Assembly (NCBI RefSeq): GCF_900314695.1
Contig: NZ_OMWD01000011.1
Coordinates: forward strand, 1 to 64,000
From: an uncultured Methanobrevibacter sp.
GTDB lineage: Archaea; Methanobacteriota; Methanobacteria; Methanobacteriales; Methanobacteriaceae
Direction: 5' to 3'
Length of the DNA stretch: 64,000 nucleotides
Below, piece after piece: positions 37,492 to 48,284 of this stretch. The position numbers were made by a program, and so were the translations under genes. Position 1 is the stretch's first letter. Each line of letters opens with the position of its first letter. The notes beneath the pieces were generated by a model, which saw only the letters and a list, made by a program, of their open reading frames with translations, searched no databases and had not been told where the DNA came from.

Positions 37492-39570
37492 ATGTTAAAC
37501 AAATTTAAAAATTTAGTTGATAATATCCCTGCATCAATACATAATGAAAAAGAGTTTATGAAAGAATATCGAGTAGATATTGAAGAAGAATCAATTAATT
37601 ATATTGAAAAAGCAATATCTAATGATTTAAGAACAAAAATTGCCAATCTTAACTATCCTTTAGGTAAAATCAATCGAAATACTTTTAATATGTTAAAAGA
37701 AGAGTTGATTTATCGTGAAGTTATTTTAAATGAAAATTCAATCCCCTATTTGAAAATCATTGAAACATTTTTTTATATTAATCCATATATGGAAAGATTA
37801 GCCCCATTTGATGATGAAAAATGGGCAGAAGTAATTGAATGTTGTAAAAATTATCTAAATTTTAAAAATTACAACAACTTGTCTAAAGACAATTTAAAAG
37901 AACATTTTCCTAAGGAGTATAATAGATCAGAATCAGTTAGATACCTTATGGATAAAGGTTGTAAGATTAAAATAGAAAACAACAAAATTGATTTTATTTA
38001 TGGATTAGATAACATTTTAATTGAATTAGATAAAAAAATAGAATCATTTGGAGGAATAAATTTAATTATAGAGATATTTAATAATGTAGAGTATAGTTCC
38101 GAATTTAAAAGATTTTATTTCATGAAAAATACAGACATATTAAATCAAAACAAAAACCTGGAAACACCATGGGGATATCTTTTTAATTTAGCGCTAAAAC
38201 ATCCTAATTTTAAGCATTATTCAAAAAGAAAGAAATATGAAAGATTATATAACGAAATTAAAAAATTATCAGAAATAATTGTAAATGGAGTATATGATGT
38301 TCAAGAATATAATATCTTTAATCATATTTTTCAAAATGAACAAACATTCCCACAACATGTCTCTGATTTAGTTTTGTATGATTCCTTATTTCGAGTTCCA
38401 CAAGGAAATATTGATTTAGAACTAAAATTATGCGAATATTTCTTTTCCTTTGAAGATGATTTCTTTGAATCAACTCTAGGATTCTCTCTTGAAGAATTTA
38501 TAAGTATTATAGAACAATTAAAAAATATTTCTCAAAATAGTGGAAATAGAATAATGCTCAGACTATCTAAAAAGGAGGATTATGTGTTGGATTATTATGA
38601 TTATTTAAAAATATTAAATTTTATGTCTCATAAAGATAATATTAATTATGAATATATTTTTCCAGCAGATTATTTGAAAATTGATTTTTATAAAAGACCT
38701 TTAATAAAGTTAGATCAAACCAGTTTTTTTATACCAACCATTCCAGTCATTAGTCCTAATTTTTATGAAGTTATAGCAGATAATTTAAGAAAACCCTATA
38801 AAAAACAATTTAAACAAAATTTAGATGATGTTTTTGGAACAAGATTAGAATTATTAATTAGACATTTATTTGATGAACGGAGCATAATCTATATTCCCAA
38901 TAGTAAATTTTCACATGGAAAATGTAAAGGAGAATCCGACTTTATAATCGAAACTGATAAATCAATTATTCTTATTGAAGTAAAAAAGAAAGTATTGAGA
39001 AGAGAATCAAAAGCAGGATATAATTATAGGATTTTTATGGATTTATTTGGTAGTTTTGTTAAATCACAATTTCAAGCAAATAAATTAGAATATTTATTAA
39101 AAAAATATGGGAAAGTTGAATTGGATTTAGAGGATGAAACTAAATATATTTTATCATTGAACGAAAGACATGTCAAAAGAATTTCATTAACCCAATTAGA
39201 ATATGGTTCATTATATAATCCCAATTTCATTGAATATTTTTTATATACATTAATTTATGGAGAATATGTTCTTGAAAACGGTGACGATAAATTAAATGAT
39301 GAATTTGAAGAATTTAAAAAAGATATTATAGATTTTAATGAATCATACAATAAATTAAATGAAATTGAAGAAATTAATTTTAAAGAGTATGCACATGCAA
39401 ATACATATTTTATGAGCCTTTCACAATTATTTGAGGTAATAAAAAAATCATCAGATAACAATTCCTTTTATAAAAATTTACCAAATCAATTAATGGAATT
39501 CGGCACTTTTGATTGGTTTTACGAATATGGACGAATAATTAATTCTAGAAATAAACATGAAAATCAATAA
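37492..39570 (+). CDS. Large PD-(D/E)xK nuclease, first gene of a candidate defence pair
   Basis: 692 residues. ATG 37492 has GGAG 7 nt upstream; ATG 37486 would be only 1 nt from it. The nuclease centre is 'GESDFIIETDKSIILIEVKKK': D483, E496 and K498, in the usual D-x(12)-E-x-K spacing. About 450 residues before it are helical, without recognised domains ('TPWGYLFNLALKHPNF'), and about 190 after it are also helical. The build, a long helical sensor-like part plus a restriction-type nuclease, suits a defence effector. The next plus-strand gene, 45 nt on, codes for a HEPN-motif protein; both end before the DUF1848 genes. I do not recognise the full-length family. Confidence 0.75.
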   Translation: MLNKFKNLVDNIPASIHNEKEFMKEYRVDIEEESINYIEKAISNDLRTKIANLNYPLGKINRNTFNMLKEELIYREVILNENSIPYLKIIETFFYINPYMERLAPFDDEKWAEVIECCKNYLNFKNYNNLSKDNLKEHFPKEYNRSESVRYLMDKGCKIKIENNKIDFIYGLDNILIELDKKIESFGGINLIIEIFNNVEYSSEFKRFYFMKNTDILNQNKNLETPWGYLFNLALKHPNFKHYSKRKKYERLYNEIKKLSEIIVNGVYDVQEYNIFNHIFQNEQTFPQHVSDLVLYDSLFRVPQGNIDLELKLCEYFFSFEDDFFESTLGFSLEEFISIIEQLKNISQNSGNRIMLRLSKKEDYVLDYYDYLKILNFMSHKDNINYEYIFPADYLKIDFYKRPLIKLDQTSFFIPTIPVISPNFYEVIADNLRKPYKKQFKQNLDDVFGTRLELLIRHLFDERSIIYIPNSKFSHGKCKGESDFIIETDKSIILIEVKKKVLRRESKAGYNYRIFMDLFGSFVKSQFQANKLEYLLKKYGKVELDLEDETKYILSLNERHVKRISLTQLEYGSLYNPNFIEYFLYTLIYGEYVLENGDDKLNDEFEEFKKDIIDFNESYNKLNEIEEINFKEYAHANTYFMSLSQLFEVIKKSSDNNSFYKNLPNQLMEFGTFDWFYEYGRIINSRNKHENQ

Positions 39571-39615
39571 TGTAATACAGATAGGATTATTAATTAATAG
39601 TACCATAATTTAACC

Positions 39616-40953
39616 ATGTTGAGTTTAATAATCAATAAAGATATTTTCAATTGTTATAATTGCATAGGAACATTCTCATTTAACAAAAAAGAATTTCATT
39701 CTCCTTTTTATTTAATGCAATATGTAGATGGTAAAATAGATATTATTGTTGGAGGATTTTTTACAGTCCCATTTATGGAAAGGGATAGTGAAGAAGATGA
39801 TTATTGTACAATTACAGGGAAATTATTTGACAATTCTGCACAGATTAAAATAGAAGAAGCAGTCATTTCTAATATCAATTTCAATGTAAATAATGGAAAA
39901 CCGACATATTGTATTCTAAATGTTTACAAACCAGTAAACATTCTGTTTAAAGATGAAAAAACAAAATTTAATACTATTGATGTCTATTTAACAAATTTCT
40001 TAAATAATATTTCAAGAAATAGTAATTTTTTAGAATTCAATATACAAACTGACAATTATTTAATTGATTTCAAAAGCACTTACGATTATAACAACTCTAA
40101 AACATTATTATATGAAGATAAAGAAGATGTTTTAATAACTTCTTTAGCAAAAATCGATTTAAAAAATCAAAAGGTAGATATTGTCTATGAAATGAACAAA
40201 TTAACCTATTTAATGTCATATGCAACAAGAACCAACATTTCACCCGTCTGTTTTAACTTTTATAACGATAAAAAATTGATTAAAACAGTTTTATGGCCTG
40301 CCTTAACAACTAAATTCTCAAACAAGGAAAAATTAATTGAACCAAGAAATATGAAATATTTTATAGAAGAATCTTATCCTATTTTTTTAGAAAACTATTA
40401 TACATTCTCTTTAAATATTATTATCAGCATTTATCTGGAATCATTACTAAGTAATTATGTAGATAGTGGTTATATATTGCTAGTTGTAGCTCTTGAATCA
40501 TTTTTATTATCTCATGAAGAAAACTGTAAACAGAAAGGAGAAGAAATTAATCCCAGTTCTATAAAAAGAATTAATAAACAAATGAACAAATTTTTCAATG
40601 AAAAAGAATATGATATTCCTGACAATGATTTAATGGAGCTCTCTCAAAAATTAGCATATAATAATACTACGTTAGGTGAAAAATTATCTTTATTAAAAAA
40701 TAAAGAGCGATTTAAATCAAATTTAAACTTAAATTCAAAAGATTACGATTTTCCAAAAATTAGAAATGAAATAATTCACACAGGAAAAGTTCCAAAATCA
40801 ATTCCTTATAAAAAATGTAATCGGGAAATAAACATGAGTGTGGAATTTGCTAGAACATTATTCTTATTAGATAAAATTATTCTATCATTACTAAAATATA
40901 ATGGAAAATTCAATGATTATTTAAATAAAAAGGAAATTAGTTTTAAACATTGA
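39616..40953 (+). CDS. HEPN-motif protein (ApeA-like layout), second gene of the pair
   Basis: 445 residues; the ATG has no ribosome binding site. The N-terminal 230 residues are beta-rich ('FHSPFYLMQYVDGKIDIIVGG', 'ITGKLFDNSAQIKI'), resembling the N-terminal domain of ApeA-type proteins. The C-terminal 200 residues are helical: 'LLVVALESFLLSHEE' and then 'KIRNEIIHTGKVPKS' with R383, N384 and H388, the R-x4-H signature of HEPN ribonucleases. HEPN proteins often cut tRNA or other RNA to stop infected cells. The paired nuclease gene upstream suggests a two-part defence system. ApeA usually acts alone, so the association is of interest. Confidence 0.75.
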   Translation: MLSLIINKDIFNCYNCIGTFSFNKKEFHSPFYLMQYVDGKIDIIVGGFFTVPFMERDSEEDDYCTITGKLFDNSAQIKIEEAVISNINFNVNNGKPTYCILNVYKPVNILFKDEKTKFNTIDVYLTNFLNNISRNSNFLEFNIQTDNYLIDFKSTYDYNNSKTLLYEDKEDVLITSLAKIDLKNQKVDIVYEMNKLTYLMSYATRTNISPVCFNFYNDKKLIKTVLWPALTTKFSNKEKLIEPRNMKYFIEESYPIFLENYYTFSLNIIISIYLESLLSNYVDSGYILLVVALESFLLSHEENCKQKGEEINPSSIKRINKQMNKFFNEKEYDIPDNDLMELSQKLAYNNTTLGEKLSLLKNKERFKSNLNLNSKDYDFPKIRNEIIHTGKVPKSIPYKKCNREINMSVEFARTLFLLDKIILSLLKYNGKFNDYLNKKEISFKH

Positions 40954-41033
40954 AATAAAATCAATTCTTTTATTATTTATAAATTTATAATTAAAAATGG
41001 AAGAATAATTAATAATATCCTTATGACACTCAT

Positions 41034-41972
41034 TTAAAAATCAAATAAAGTTGTTTGCTTTGGCTCAATATATCTTATTACTTCTGTATCAATTAGCTTG
41101 TCACCTTCCTTAAGATGTCCAAGTAATAATGGTGATTTCTCATCATGCAATTTTATAACATTCTTAGGAATGTCCGGTTTTCGATTGGCATAGCAATATT
41201 TACATTCACTTAAACAAGAATTATAAGCACCTATGTCTCTTGATGGAATGCAGTGACAATTTTCTCTAATTCCAGTTCCTTTAACATTTTTATAAACTAC
41301 ATTGTGTGCCTGTTCCAATATTTCACGAGTGGTGCATCCTGCAGCATGTATACCATATTTCTCATAGCTTTCATTTGTTGCACAGGATTGAGTGTAAAGA
41401 TCATATCTCCTTGATATCTCACCAATCCCTTTCAATAGCTTTTCTTTATCCTCTTGAGTGAATGGAATTATTTCCGGCATATTCTCTTCAACTTTTTTGT
41501 ACATATCAACAAAGCTGAAGATGCATCTGTAAACCAGAGGTGCAATTTCTGAAGCCATATACTCAAATGTTTCAAGATGTTTTTCAACTGTGTATTTTTC
41601 AGTCAGAAGTATCGGATCATATCTCCAGAGAATCTTGTTGCTACCAACAATATCGGATAATCGTTTCAACGTTTTAATAGATTGATTTATTGATGGGACT
41701 TTCGGTTCTATGTCCTTGCCGTATGCAGTAATCGTGTAGTTGCACAATATATTGTACTTTTCATCAATGTCACCTATATGTTTCAGTATAGGTTGGTAGT
41801 TCTTGGAGCAGAACAGAAGACAATCAACATCTTCAGGCTTTAAGCTTAACTTATACACATTCTCTCTTGCAAATGGATTTCTTGAATATGAATATCCTTC
41901 ACTAAGTCTGTTCAATAGCCATGGAGTGTAGTAGTTTACTATATCTGTTCTTCCGCCGACATTTATTATCAT
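41034..41972 (-). CDS. DUF1848 protein, paralogue 1
   Basis: 312 residues from ATG 41972 ('MIINVGGRTDIVNYY'), the position where the family normally starts; ATG 42005 would add eleven residues. Conserved elements: 'GGRTDI', 'VDCLLFCSKN', 'AYGKDIEP', 'LWRYDPILLTEKYT', 'FSFVDMYKK'. Near the C-terminus a cysteine pair in 'ENCHCIPS' and a radical-SAM-like C-x3-C-x2-C in 'SCLSECKYCYA' suggest an iron-sulfur cluster. The full tail 'QTTLFDF' resembles known members. The family is widespread and its function unproven; a link to DNA repair or radical chemistry is speculative. A second copy lies 186 nt upstream. Confidence 0.82.
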   Translation of the reverse strand: MIINVGGRTDIVNYYTPWLLNRLSEGYSYSRNPFARENVYKLSLKPEDVDCLLFCSKNYQPILKHIGDIDEKYNILCNYTITAYGKDIEPKVPSINQSIKTLKRLSDIVGSNKILWRYDPILLTEKYTVEKHLETFEYMASEIAPLVYRCIFSFVDMYKKVEENMPEIIPFTQEDKEKLLKGIGEISRRYDLYTQSCATNESYEKYGIHAAGCTTREILEQAHNVVYKNVKGTGIRENCHCIPSRDIGAYNSCLSECKYCYANRKPDIPKNVIKLHDEKSPLLLGHLKEGDKLIDTEVIRYIEPKQTTLFDF

Positions 41973-42158
41973 GTTATCACTTACTATATCTGGTGACATT
42001 AACATTTCTTATTTGTGTTTTGACCAGCCTTATGTAACCTCTTCTGATAAATAATAACTGTTCAAGACAACATTTTTATTTCTATACATTCACTAATATT
42101 TTTATTTTATATCTGAATATATGTTAAAATTCTACGATTTGAACGAATTTCCAAAACT

Positions 42159-43007
42159 TTAATTACTGAAGAAAATAAAATTAGTATCTATAGTGAGAGA
42201 AAAGTAGTAGATAATTTCGTGACTATTTGCATAGCAATATTTGCACCCATGAAGGCAGGTATTATATAATCCAATATCCCTTCCCATTAAACAATTGCAT
42301 TCTCGATTTCTGTATTTTCCTTTGGGGACTTTTAAATTATTTCCAATAGCTTTTTCCAATACCTGTTGAGTCATGCAACCGGATGAATCAAATCCAAACT
42401 GGTCAAGCAATGTTCCTTCAACGCATGTTTTCATTTGCATATCATATTGCCTGGCAATTCTTGCAAAATTTTCACCAATAACCAAACGTTCCTCAGTCGT
42501 GACTTCACGAGCTTCATGAAAATTCCTTAAAACCTTCTGATACAAGTCAATGAAGCTTATTGTGCAGTCAGAAGTAAAATCATGCAATTCAGATGCCATC
42601 TCTTCAAATTTATCAATATGAAAATCCAAGTTATATTTTTCAGTGATAAAAATAGGATCATATCTCCATGACACGCAATTAATGCCCAATGTTTCAGACA
42701 GCTCCTTAAATGTTTTCATGACCTTTTTGTAATTCACAACATTGACTTCAACGTCTTTTCCATAGGGATTTATTGTTGTAAACCAGAATTGCCTGTAATC
42801 AGACAGTTTATCCAAATTCTTTACCAGAGGTTTTGGATTTTTAGAGCAAAAACAGATACAGTCAACATTTTTGGGATTGAAATTATATTTATAAATCTGA
42901 TTGTTATATGGGTTTTTGCTAAGTACGAAACCCTCTTCAATCCTTCTCAAGAACCATTTACTAAAAAAAGCAGGAATATCAGTTCTTGTGCCTGTGTTAA
43001 GAATCAT
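42159..43007 (-). CDS. DUF1848 protein, paralogue 2, altered C-terminus
   Basis: 282 residues. It starts as 'MILNTGTRTDIPAFFSKWFL', and has 'VDCICFCSKNPKP', 'PYGKDVEV', 'SWRYDPIFITEKYN' and 'SFIDLYQKV'. C237/C239 and the 'TCLHGCKYCYA' cluster motif (C251, C255, C258) are kept, but the normal segment after it is replaced by a hydrophobic tail 'IIYYFSLTIDTNFIFF', so the last 40 residues differ from the paralogue and may be damaged. No ribosome binding site. It lies 24 nt downstream of the thiolase gene and could share its transcript. Confidence 0.8.
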   Translation of the reverse strand: MILNTGTRTDIPAFFSKWFLRRIEEGFVLSKNPYNNQIYKYNFNPKNVDCICFCSKNPKPLVKNLDKLSDYRQFWFTTINPYGKDVEVNVVNYKKVMKTFKELSETLGINCVSWRYDPIFITEKYNLDFHIDKFEEMASELHDFTSDCTISFIDLYQKVLRNFHEAREVTTEERLVIGENFARIARQYDMQMKTCVEGTLLDQFGFDSSGCMTQQVLEKAIGNNLKVPKGKYRNRECNCLMGRDIGLYNTCLHGCKYCYANSHEIIYYFSLTIDTNFIFFSN

Positions 43008-43031
43008 AAAAAAAGAAAAAGTAAAAGAGAT

Positions 43032-44201
<1,170 letters not shown>

Positions 44202-45239
44202 TTACATTTTAATTTTACCTTTGAATTTAGCGTAAACAGCATAATCAACGTATGTTTTGTCATCAATGATATCTTGTGTTTTTGGAGCTAATTCTCTTCT
44301 TTTTTCAATTTCATCTTTTACAGTGATTGTGAATCCATCACTTCCTGCACCTGAACCATATGAGACAACAAATATTTTGTCACCAGGTTCTGCAACATCT
44401 AAAATGTTGGATAATGCAAGAGGCACAGCACCAGAATAGGTATTTCCAATATTAGGAGTTAAAAGACCTTGTTTGATTTGTTCTGATGTGAAACCTAATT
44501 TTTTACCTGCCCTCAAGTAGAATTTACCGTTAGGCTGATGGAAACAAGCATAATCATAATCTTCAGGCTTTGTATCAGTTTCTTCAAATAACATTTTTGC
44601 TGCACTTAAAACATGCTTGAAGTAAGCAGGCTCACCAGTAAAACGACCACCGTGTGACGGATAGTTTTGACCTTCCCTTCTGTAAAAATCAGGAGTATCA
44701 GTTGTAAAACTGCAAGTAGTATTTATATCTGCAATAGTGTCCTTATTACCAATGATATAAGCTGCACCACCAGCAGATGCAGTATATTCTAAAGCATCCC
44801 CAGGAGCACCTTGTGAAGTATCAGCACCAATAGCCAATGCATATTCAACCATTCCAGACTTTACAAGACCCATTGACATTTGAACACCTGCAGTTCCGGC
44901 TTTACAAGCAAATTCCAAATCTGCAGCAGTCAATTTAGGAGTTGCACAAATCGCTTCAGCAACAATAGAAGCTGTTGGCTTAACTGCATATGGATGTGAT
45001 TCTGAACCTACATAAACAGCACCAATCTTACTTGGATCAATTTGAGCTCTTGCTAGAGCATATCTAGCAGCAGTAACTGCAATAGTTGCAGTATCTTCAT
45101 CAGCAGAAGGAACGGATTTTTCATTAACAACCAATCCATTTGACAAAGCAACAGGGTCATCTCCCCATACTTTTGCAATTTCCTCTACTTTAATTCTATA
45201 TGATGGCACATGCGCACCATATCCTACTATTCCTACCAT
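44202..45239 (-). CDS. Hydroxymethylglutaryl-CoA synthase (archaeal)
   Basis: 345 residues, about the usual archaeal length. AAGGTGAT lies in front of ATG 45239. The catalytic cysteine is C112 in '[15 protein letters not shown]', the conserved glutamate is in '[11 protein letters not shown]' and the histidine is H234 in '[10 protein letters not shown]'; '[10 protein letters not shown]' closes the active site. It joins acetyl-CoA to acetoacetyl-CoA, making HMG-CoA for mevalonate and hence archaeal isoprenoid lipids. Probably transcribed from a TATA box at about 45311-45320 (TTATATAAAA, plus-strand reading) together with the thiolase. Confidence 0.95.
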   Translation of the reverse strand: MVGIVGYGAHVPSYRIKVEEIAKVWGDDPVALSNGLVVNEKSVPSADEDTATIAVTAARYALARAQIDPSKIGAVYVGSESHPYAVKPTASIVAEAICATPKLTAADLEFACKAGTAGVQMSMGLVKSGMVEYALAIGADTSQGAPGDALEYTASAGGAAYIIGNKDTIADINTTCSFTTDTPDFYRREGQNYPSHGGRFTGEPAYFKHVLSAAKMLFEETDTKPEDYDYACFHQPNGKFYLRAGKKLGFTSEQIKQGLLTPNIGNTYSGAVPLALSNILDVAEPGDKIFVVSYGSGAGSDGFTITVKDEIEKRRELAPKTQDIIDDKTYVDYAVYAKFKGKIKM

Positions 45240-45341
45240 TAAATCACCTTAAATCATAATATTTAAAGACATTAAAAATCAATTTAATTATTTATATTAT
45301 ATTTTTAGTATTATATAAAACTAACTAAAAAAGAGCATTAT

Positions 45342-45370
45342 TTTAACAAAAAAAGAATTTTAAAAAAAGA
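45342..45370 (-). terminator. Poly-T terminator after tRNA-Gly genes
   Basis: On the minus strand two T-runs (7 Ts each) follow the end of tRNA-Gly(TCC) by about 15-40 nt. Archaeal transcripts commonly end at such runs without needing a hairpin. Confidence 0.5.
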
Positions 45371-45383
45371 ATTTATTCAAGAT

Positions 45384-45456
45384 GCAGTCGCCGGGATTCG
45401 AACCCGGGTTGTAGGCTTGGAAGGCCCAAGTAATAACCAGACTATACCACGACTGC
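45384..45456 (-). tRNA. tRNA-Gly, anticodon TCC
   Basis: 73 nt. Acceptor arms GCAGTCG / CGACTGC pair perfectly; the T arm is CCGGG-TTCGAAT-CCCGG; the anticodon stem TGGGC / GCCTA encloses loop CTTCCAA with anticodon TCC. No CCA is encoded. It follows tRNA-Gly(GCC) by 9 nt and probably is processed from the same transcript. Confidence 0.97.
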
Positions 45457-45465
45457 ATAAAAAAT

Positions 45466-45538
45466 GCGGCGTCCGGGATTTGAACCCGGGTCTCTAACGT
45501 GGCAGGCTAGAGTCTTAACCAGGCTGGACTAACACCGC
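45466..45538 (-). tRNA. tRNA-Gly, anticodon GCC
   Basis: 73 nt. Acceptor arms GCGGTGT / ACGCCGC (one G-U pair); T arm CCGGG-TTCAAAT-CCCGG; anticodon stem CTAGC / GTTAG with loop CTGCCAC, giving GCC. No CCA is encoded. It is the first of the two glycine tRNAs on the minus strand; together they read GGN codons except those needing CCC. Confidence 0.97.
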
Positions 45539-45572
45539 ATGAAAACTAACAACAAGTAAACTTATGTTTTGA

Positions 45573-45591
45573 TAGTATATAAAACTTTCGA
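45573..45591 (-). promoter_or_regulatory. BRE/TATA promoter of the tRNA pair
   Basis: On the minus strand CGAAAG is followed by TTTTATATAC, a typical archaeal B-recognition element and TATA box, about 35-50 nt before the tRNA-Gly(GCC) start. Confidence 0.75.
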
Positions 45592-45627
45592 TTTTTAAAA
45601 GAATTTTATAAAAAAATAAAAAAATAA

Positions 45628-46296
45628 TTAGATTTTTCTAGCAGTCACGCAAATCCAATCATGTTCTTCATCAACATATGCTTTGAAATCTTTAAAACCT
45701 GTCTTTTCAAGAGATTCCTTTAAAACGTCCTCAGAATAGATTTTCATGTCAAGAAGTTCCACAAGATCATCATATTTTTCCATTTGACCTTCCCTGTAAA
45801 CTGCTTCATTACAGAAAAATACCAAACCATCTTTTTTAAGAACCCTGTTAACCTCTTTTAAATCATTGATGAAATCTGGCCAGAAATAAATTGTTTCAAA
45901 GCCTGTTACAATGTCAAATGTTTCATCATAGAATGGCATTTCAGACACTGACCCTTGCAATACGTTAACCTTTCCGGCATCAATTGCATCCTGATTTAAT
46001 TTGGTGGACTTTTCCACACTGACTTCAGAATAATCAATTCCAACAACCCTGCCGTTTTCAGATATTTGGCCGGCAAATCTTTCAATGTTTCTCCCACCGC
46101 CGCATCCGATGTCGAGAATTTTACTGTCTTCATTTATTTCAAAGTGAGTTACACCCCACTGAGCCATTGATTCATGGGATTCGTTCATCCTATCCAAGAT
46201 TTGATGACCCAACTCCCCCACGGGTTTGCGGGCGTTTTTTATAAGTTCCTTATCTTCAATATTGTGACCTGTATTAACCTTATTTTCATCAGCCAT
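45628..46296 (-). CDS. SAM-dependent methyltransferase, class I
   Basis: 222 residues. GGTGAT lies before ATG 46296. Motif I 'ILDIGCGGGRNIERFAG' (about 60-76), motif II 'VVGIDYSEVSVEKS', and 'FDIVTGFETIYFWPD' with the later 'LKEVNRVLKKDGLVFF' show a Rossmann-type methyltransferase of the UbiE-like group. The substrate is not evident. It lies 8 nt after the TgtA gene and is probably cotranscribed; a function in RNA or small-molecule methylation cannot be chosen from the sequence. Confidence 0.85.
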   Translation of the reverse strand: MADENKVNTGHNIEDKELIKNARKPVGELGHQILDRMNESHESMAQWGVTHFEINEDSKILDIGCGGGRNIERFAGQISENGRVVGIDYSEVSVEKSTKLNQDAIDAGKVNVLQGSVSEMPFYDETFDIVTGFETIYFWPDFINDLKEVNRVLKKDGLVFFCNEAVYREGQMEKYDDLVELLDMKIYSEDVLKESLEKTGFKDFKAYVDEEHDWICVTARKI

Positions 46297-46304
46297 TTTA
46301 TCAC

Positions 46305-48284
46305 CTACTTTTTGAATCCTTTACGTGTCTTAATAGCCTGACCTGTTTTGAATTCCTTTATTTCACAGGCTCCAAGCAATGCTTTTCCATATGCCAGCAA
46401 CTTATCCTGCTCATTAACTATCAAAACTTCGTCCTTTGCACGTATATTATCATCACAGTCAACTACGAATTTACAGAATACACTTTTTCCATCAAGTGCA
46501 AACGGTTCGGAGTCCTTATTTACGACCACCCTATTTTCCGGATAAGGCATTGCATTATGAAGCCTTTTGGCACCTTCTTTTGATAAGACCAAATATGAAT
46601 CTGATGCTCTCATGTTTACAATCAACACCTTTCCATCATAGATGTGTCTGATTTTGCCTGTTTTTTTACTTTTTTCTATTTTTATATTTCCTTCAAACAA
46701 TGCATCTCCAGCTCCGAAGCCGAATTGATAATCTGCAATTGCCTTAACTTTCTGGACATCATCCTTTTTATATCTTATCTCATCGGAATCAATGCACTTA
46801 TTGTAAAGGCCAATTTCCAAGTCCTTGATTATCCGTGAATGTATTAAAACCTGGTCGTAATATTCCACAAATTCGGATATGAAATCCTCTACAAATTCAA
46901 TGCTGTCTACATCACGTGTTTTTGGAGCATCATTCTGGCTTAAAGGATACACTTCATCAATTTCTAAAGGTATTAACCCAAACGGCACATCCAAGACCAT
47001 GAAATCTGTGTTTTCCAAATCGATTTCCTGCTCTGCACCATAAATATAAAATTCACCAAGTTTTCCTGAGATAAATTTGGAGTAAGGTTTTCTGGTCGGA
47101 GGCAATATGACCAGGTCTCTTTTTTTAGGCATTTCACGCAATTTTTGCATGTGCCTTAAGACTTCGGGACGGCACAATGATTCTGGACCTGTGTAGAAAA
47201 ACGCTGACTTTTTGCTTCTTGGATCGTATTTTTCCAAATCCATTGAATAATTTCCAAGCTGTCTTACAGCCTCCAGAAGTGCAGGATGGGCACGGCATCT
47301 TTCTTCCACAAGTTCCATTAAACTGCCTTCATAGATGGCCTGTCTAATCAATCTCAATTCAGCAAAAGAGACATGCAAATTATGTTGAGCTATTAAATCC
47401 CTTCTTTTCTCTTTTGGCATTGCCCTCAAGTCATCAGGAGTGTATTTGGTACATACTTCACAGGAGCATGGCATTTCCTGAAGGTTTTCCAGCTTATATG
47501 TTCCTCTAGTTGACAAAAGCCTGTCATCTTCTGCATACAAAATATATGCTGCTGAGTCAAACAGGTCACATCCCATCGCAACGCACAGTGCAAATATCAT
47601 CGGATGGCCTGCACCCATAAGATGTCTTGCAGTGCTGTCAGGCAGTTCCTTCATCGAATTCATTACAACATCAACCAAATCCTTATAATGATAAGATTCC
47701 ATCAAAGGAACTACAGCGCCGATAGGATACAAATCAGCGTCAAGCTTTGATAATTCATTGGCACATTTACGTCTTAAGTCAAGAAATGTGGAACCCTGAA
47801 CTACTGAATTCAAAAGCATTTCCATATCCTGAGATTTTTTATAGTCAACAGCTTCACGGGCTCTTTCAAGAGTTATTTCCAAATCGCTTTCAGCCTTTTC
47901 ACGGTCAACAAAAGGTGCTGTCGGAATGTCCAGACTTGTTCCGATATCTGTTTTGATCAATTCCTGAAATTCTATGACCTCCTTGTTGGTGATTTCCACA
48001 TCACCATATACTGAAAGCTGAAAGGAACCTGAATCGGTCATTATAGGACCGTCAAAATGAATCAGCTCATGCAAACCCTTTTCAACAGCTTCCTTTTTCA
48101 AGTCTTCATCCTTATAAATCAGATATGCATTTGTAATTACAATATCCGCACCATATTTGCCCACATCAATAGTCTGTTTGCGTGGGTGAATTACCGGCAT
48201 CAATGCAGGAGTCTTAACGTCACCATGCTTGGTTTTTAAAACACCTACACGCCCCATGTTATCTTTCGCTTTAATTTCAAACAT
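46305..48284 (-). CDS. tgtA: Archaeal tRNA-guanine transglycosylase
   Basis: 659 residues, normal for the archaeal enzyme. The catalytic aspartate lies in 'MTDSGSFQLS' (D84). Zinc ligands are 'CSCEVC' (C273, C275, C278) and H301 or H304. The C-terminal 70 residues have the PUA-type pattern ('VVVNKDSEPFALDGKSVFCK', 'LLAYGKALLGACEIKEF'). It exchanges guanine 15 of tRNA for preQ0, the first step to archaeosine. A TATA-like TTATATAAAT at about 48401-48410 lies on the far side of a 100-nt leader. Confidence 0.96.
   Translation of the reverse strand: MFEIKAKDNMGRVGVLKTKHGDVKTPALMPVIHPRKQTIDVGKYGADIVITNAYLIYKDEDLKKEAVEKGLHELIHFDGPIMTDSGSFQLSVYGDVEITNKEVIEFQELIKTDIGTSLDIPTAPFVDREKAESDLEITLERAREAVDYKKSQDMEMLLNSVVQGSTFLDLRRKCANELSKLDADLYPIGAVVPLMESYHYKDLVDVVMNSMKELPDSTARHLMGAGHPMIFALCVAMGCDLFDSAAYILYAEDDRLLSTRGTYKLENLQEMPCSCEVCTKYTPDDLRAMPKEKRRDLIAQHNLHVSFAELRLIRQAIYEGSLMELVEERCRAHPALLEAVRQLGNYSMDLEKYDPRSKKSAFFYTGPESLCRPEVLRHMQKLREMPKKRDLVILPPTRKPYSKFISGKLGEFYIYGAEQEIDLENTDFMVLDVPFGLIPLEIDEVYPLSQNDAPKTRDVDSIEFVEDFISEFVEYYDQVLIHSRIIKDLEIGLYNKCIDSDEIRYKKDDVQKVKAIADYQFGFGAGDALFEGNIKIEKSKKTGKIRHIYDGKVLIVNMRASDSYLVLSKEGAKRLHNAMPYPENRVVVNKDSEPFALDGKSVFCKFVVDCDDNIRAKDEVLIVNEQDKLLAYGKALLGACEIKEFKTGQAIKTRKGFKK

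Noticed and set aside
42006..42158. Frameshifted remainder of the second DUF1848 gene
   Set aside because: The minus-strand sequence after the stop shows none of the missing tail residues in any frame.
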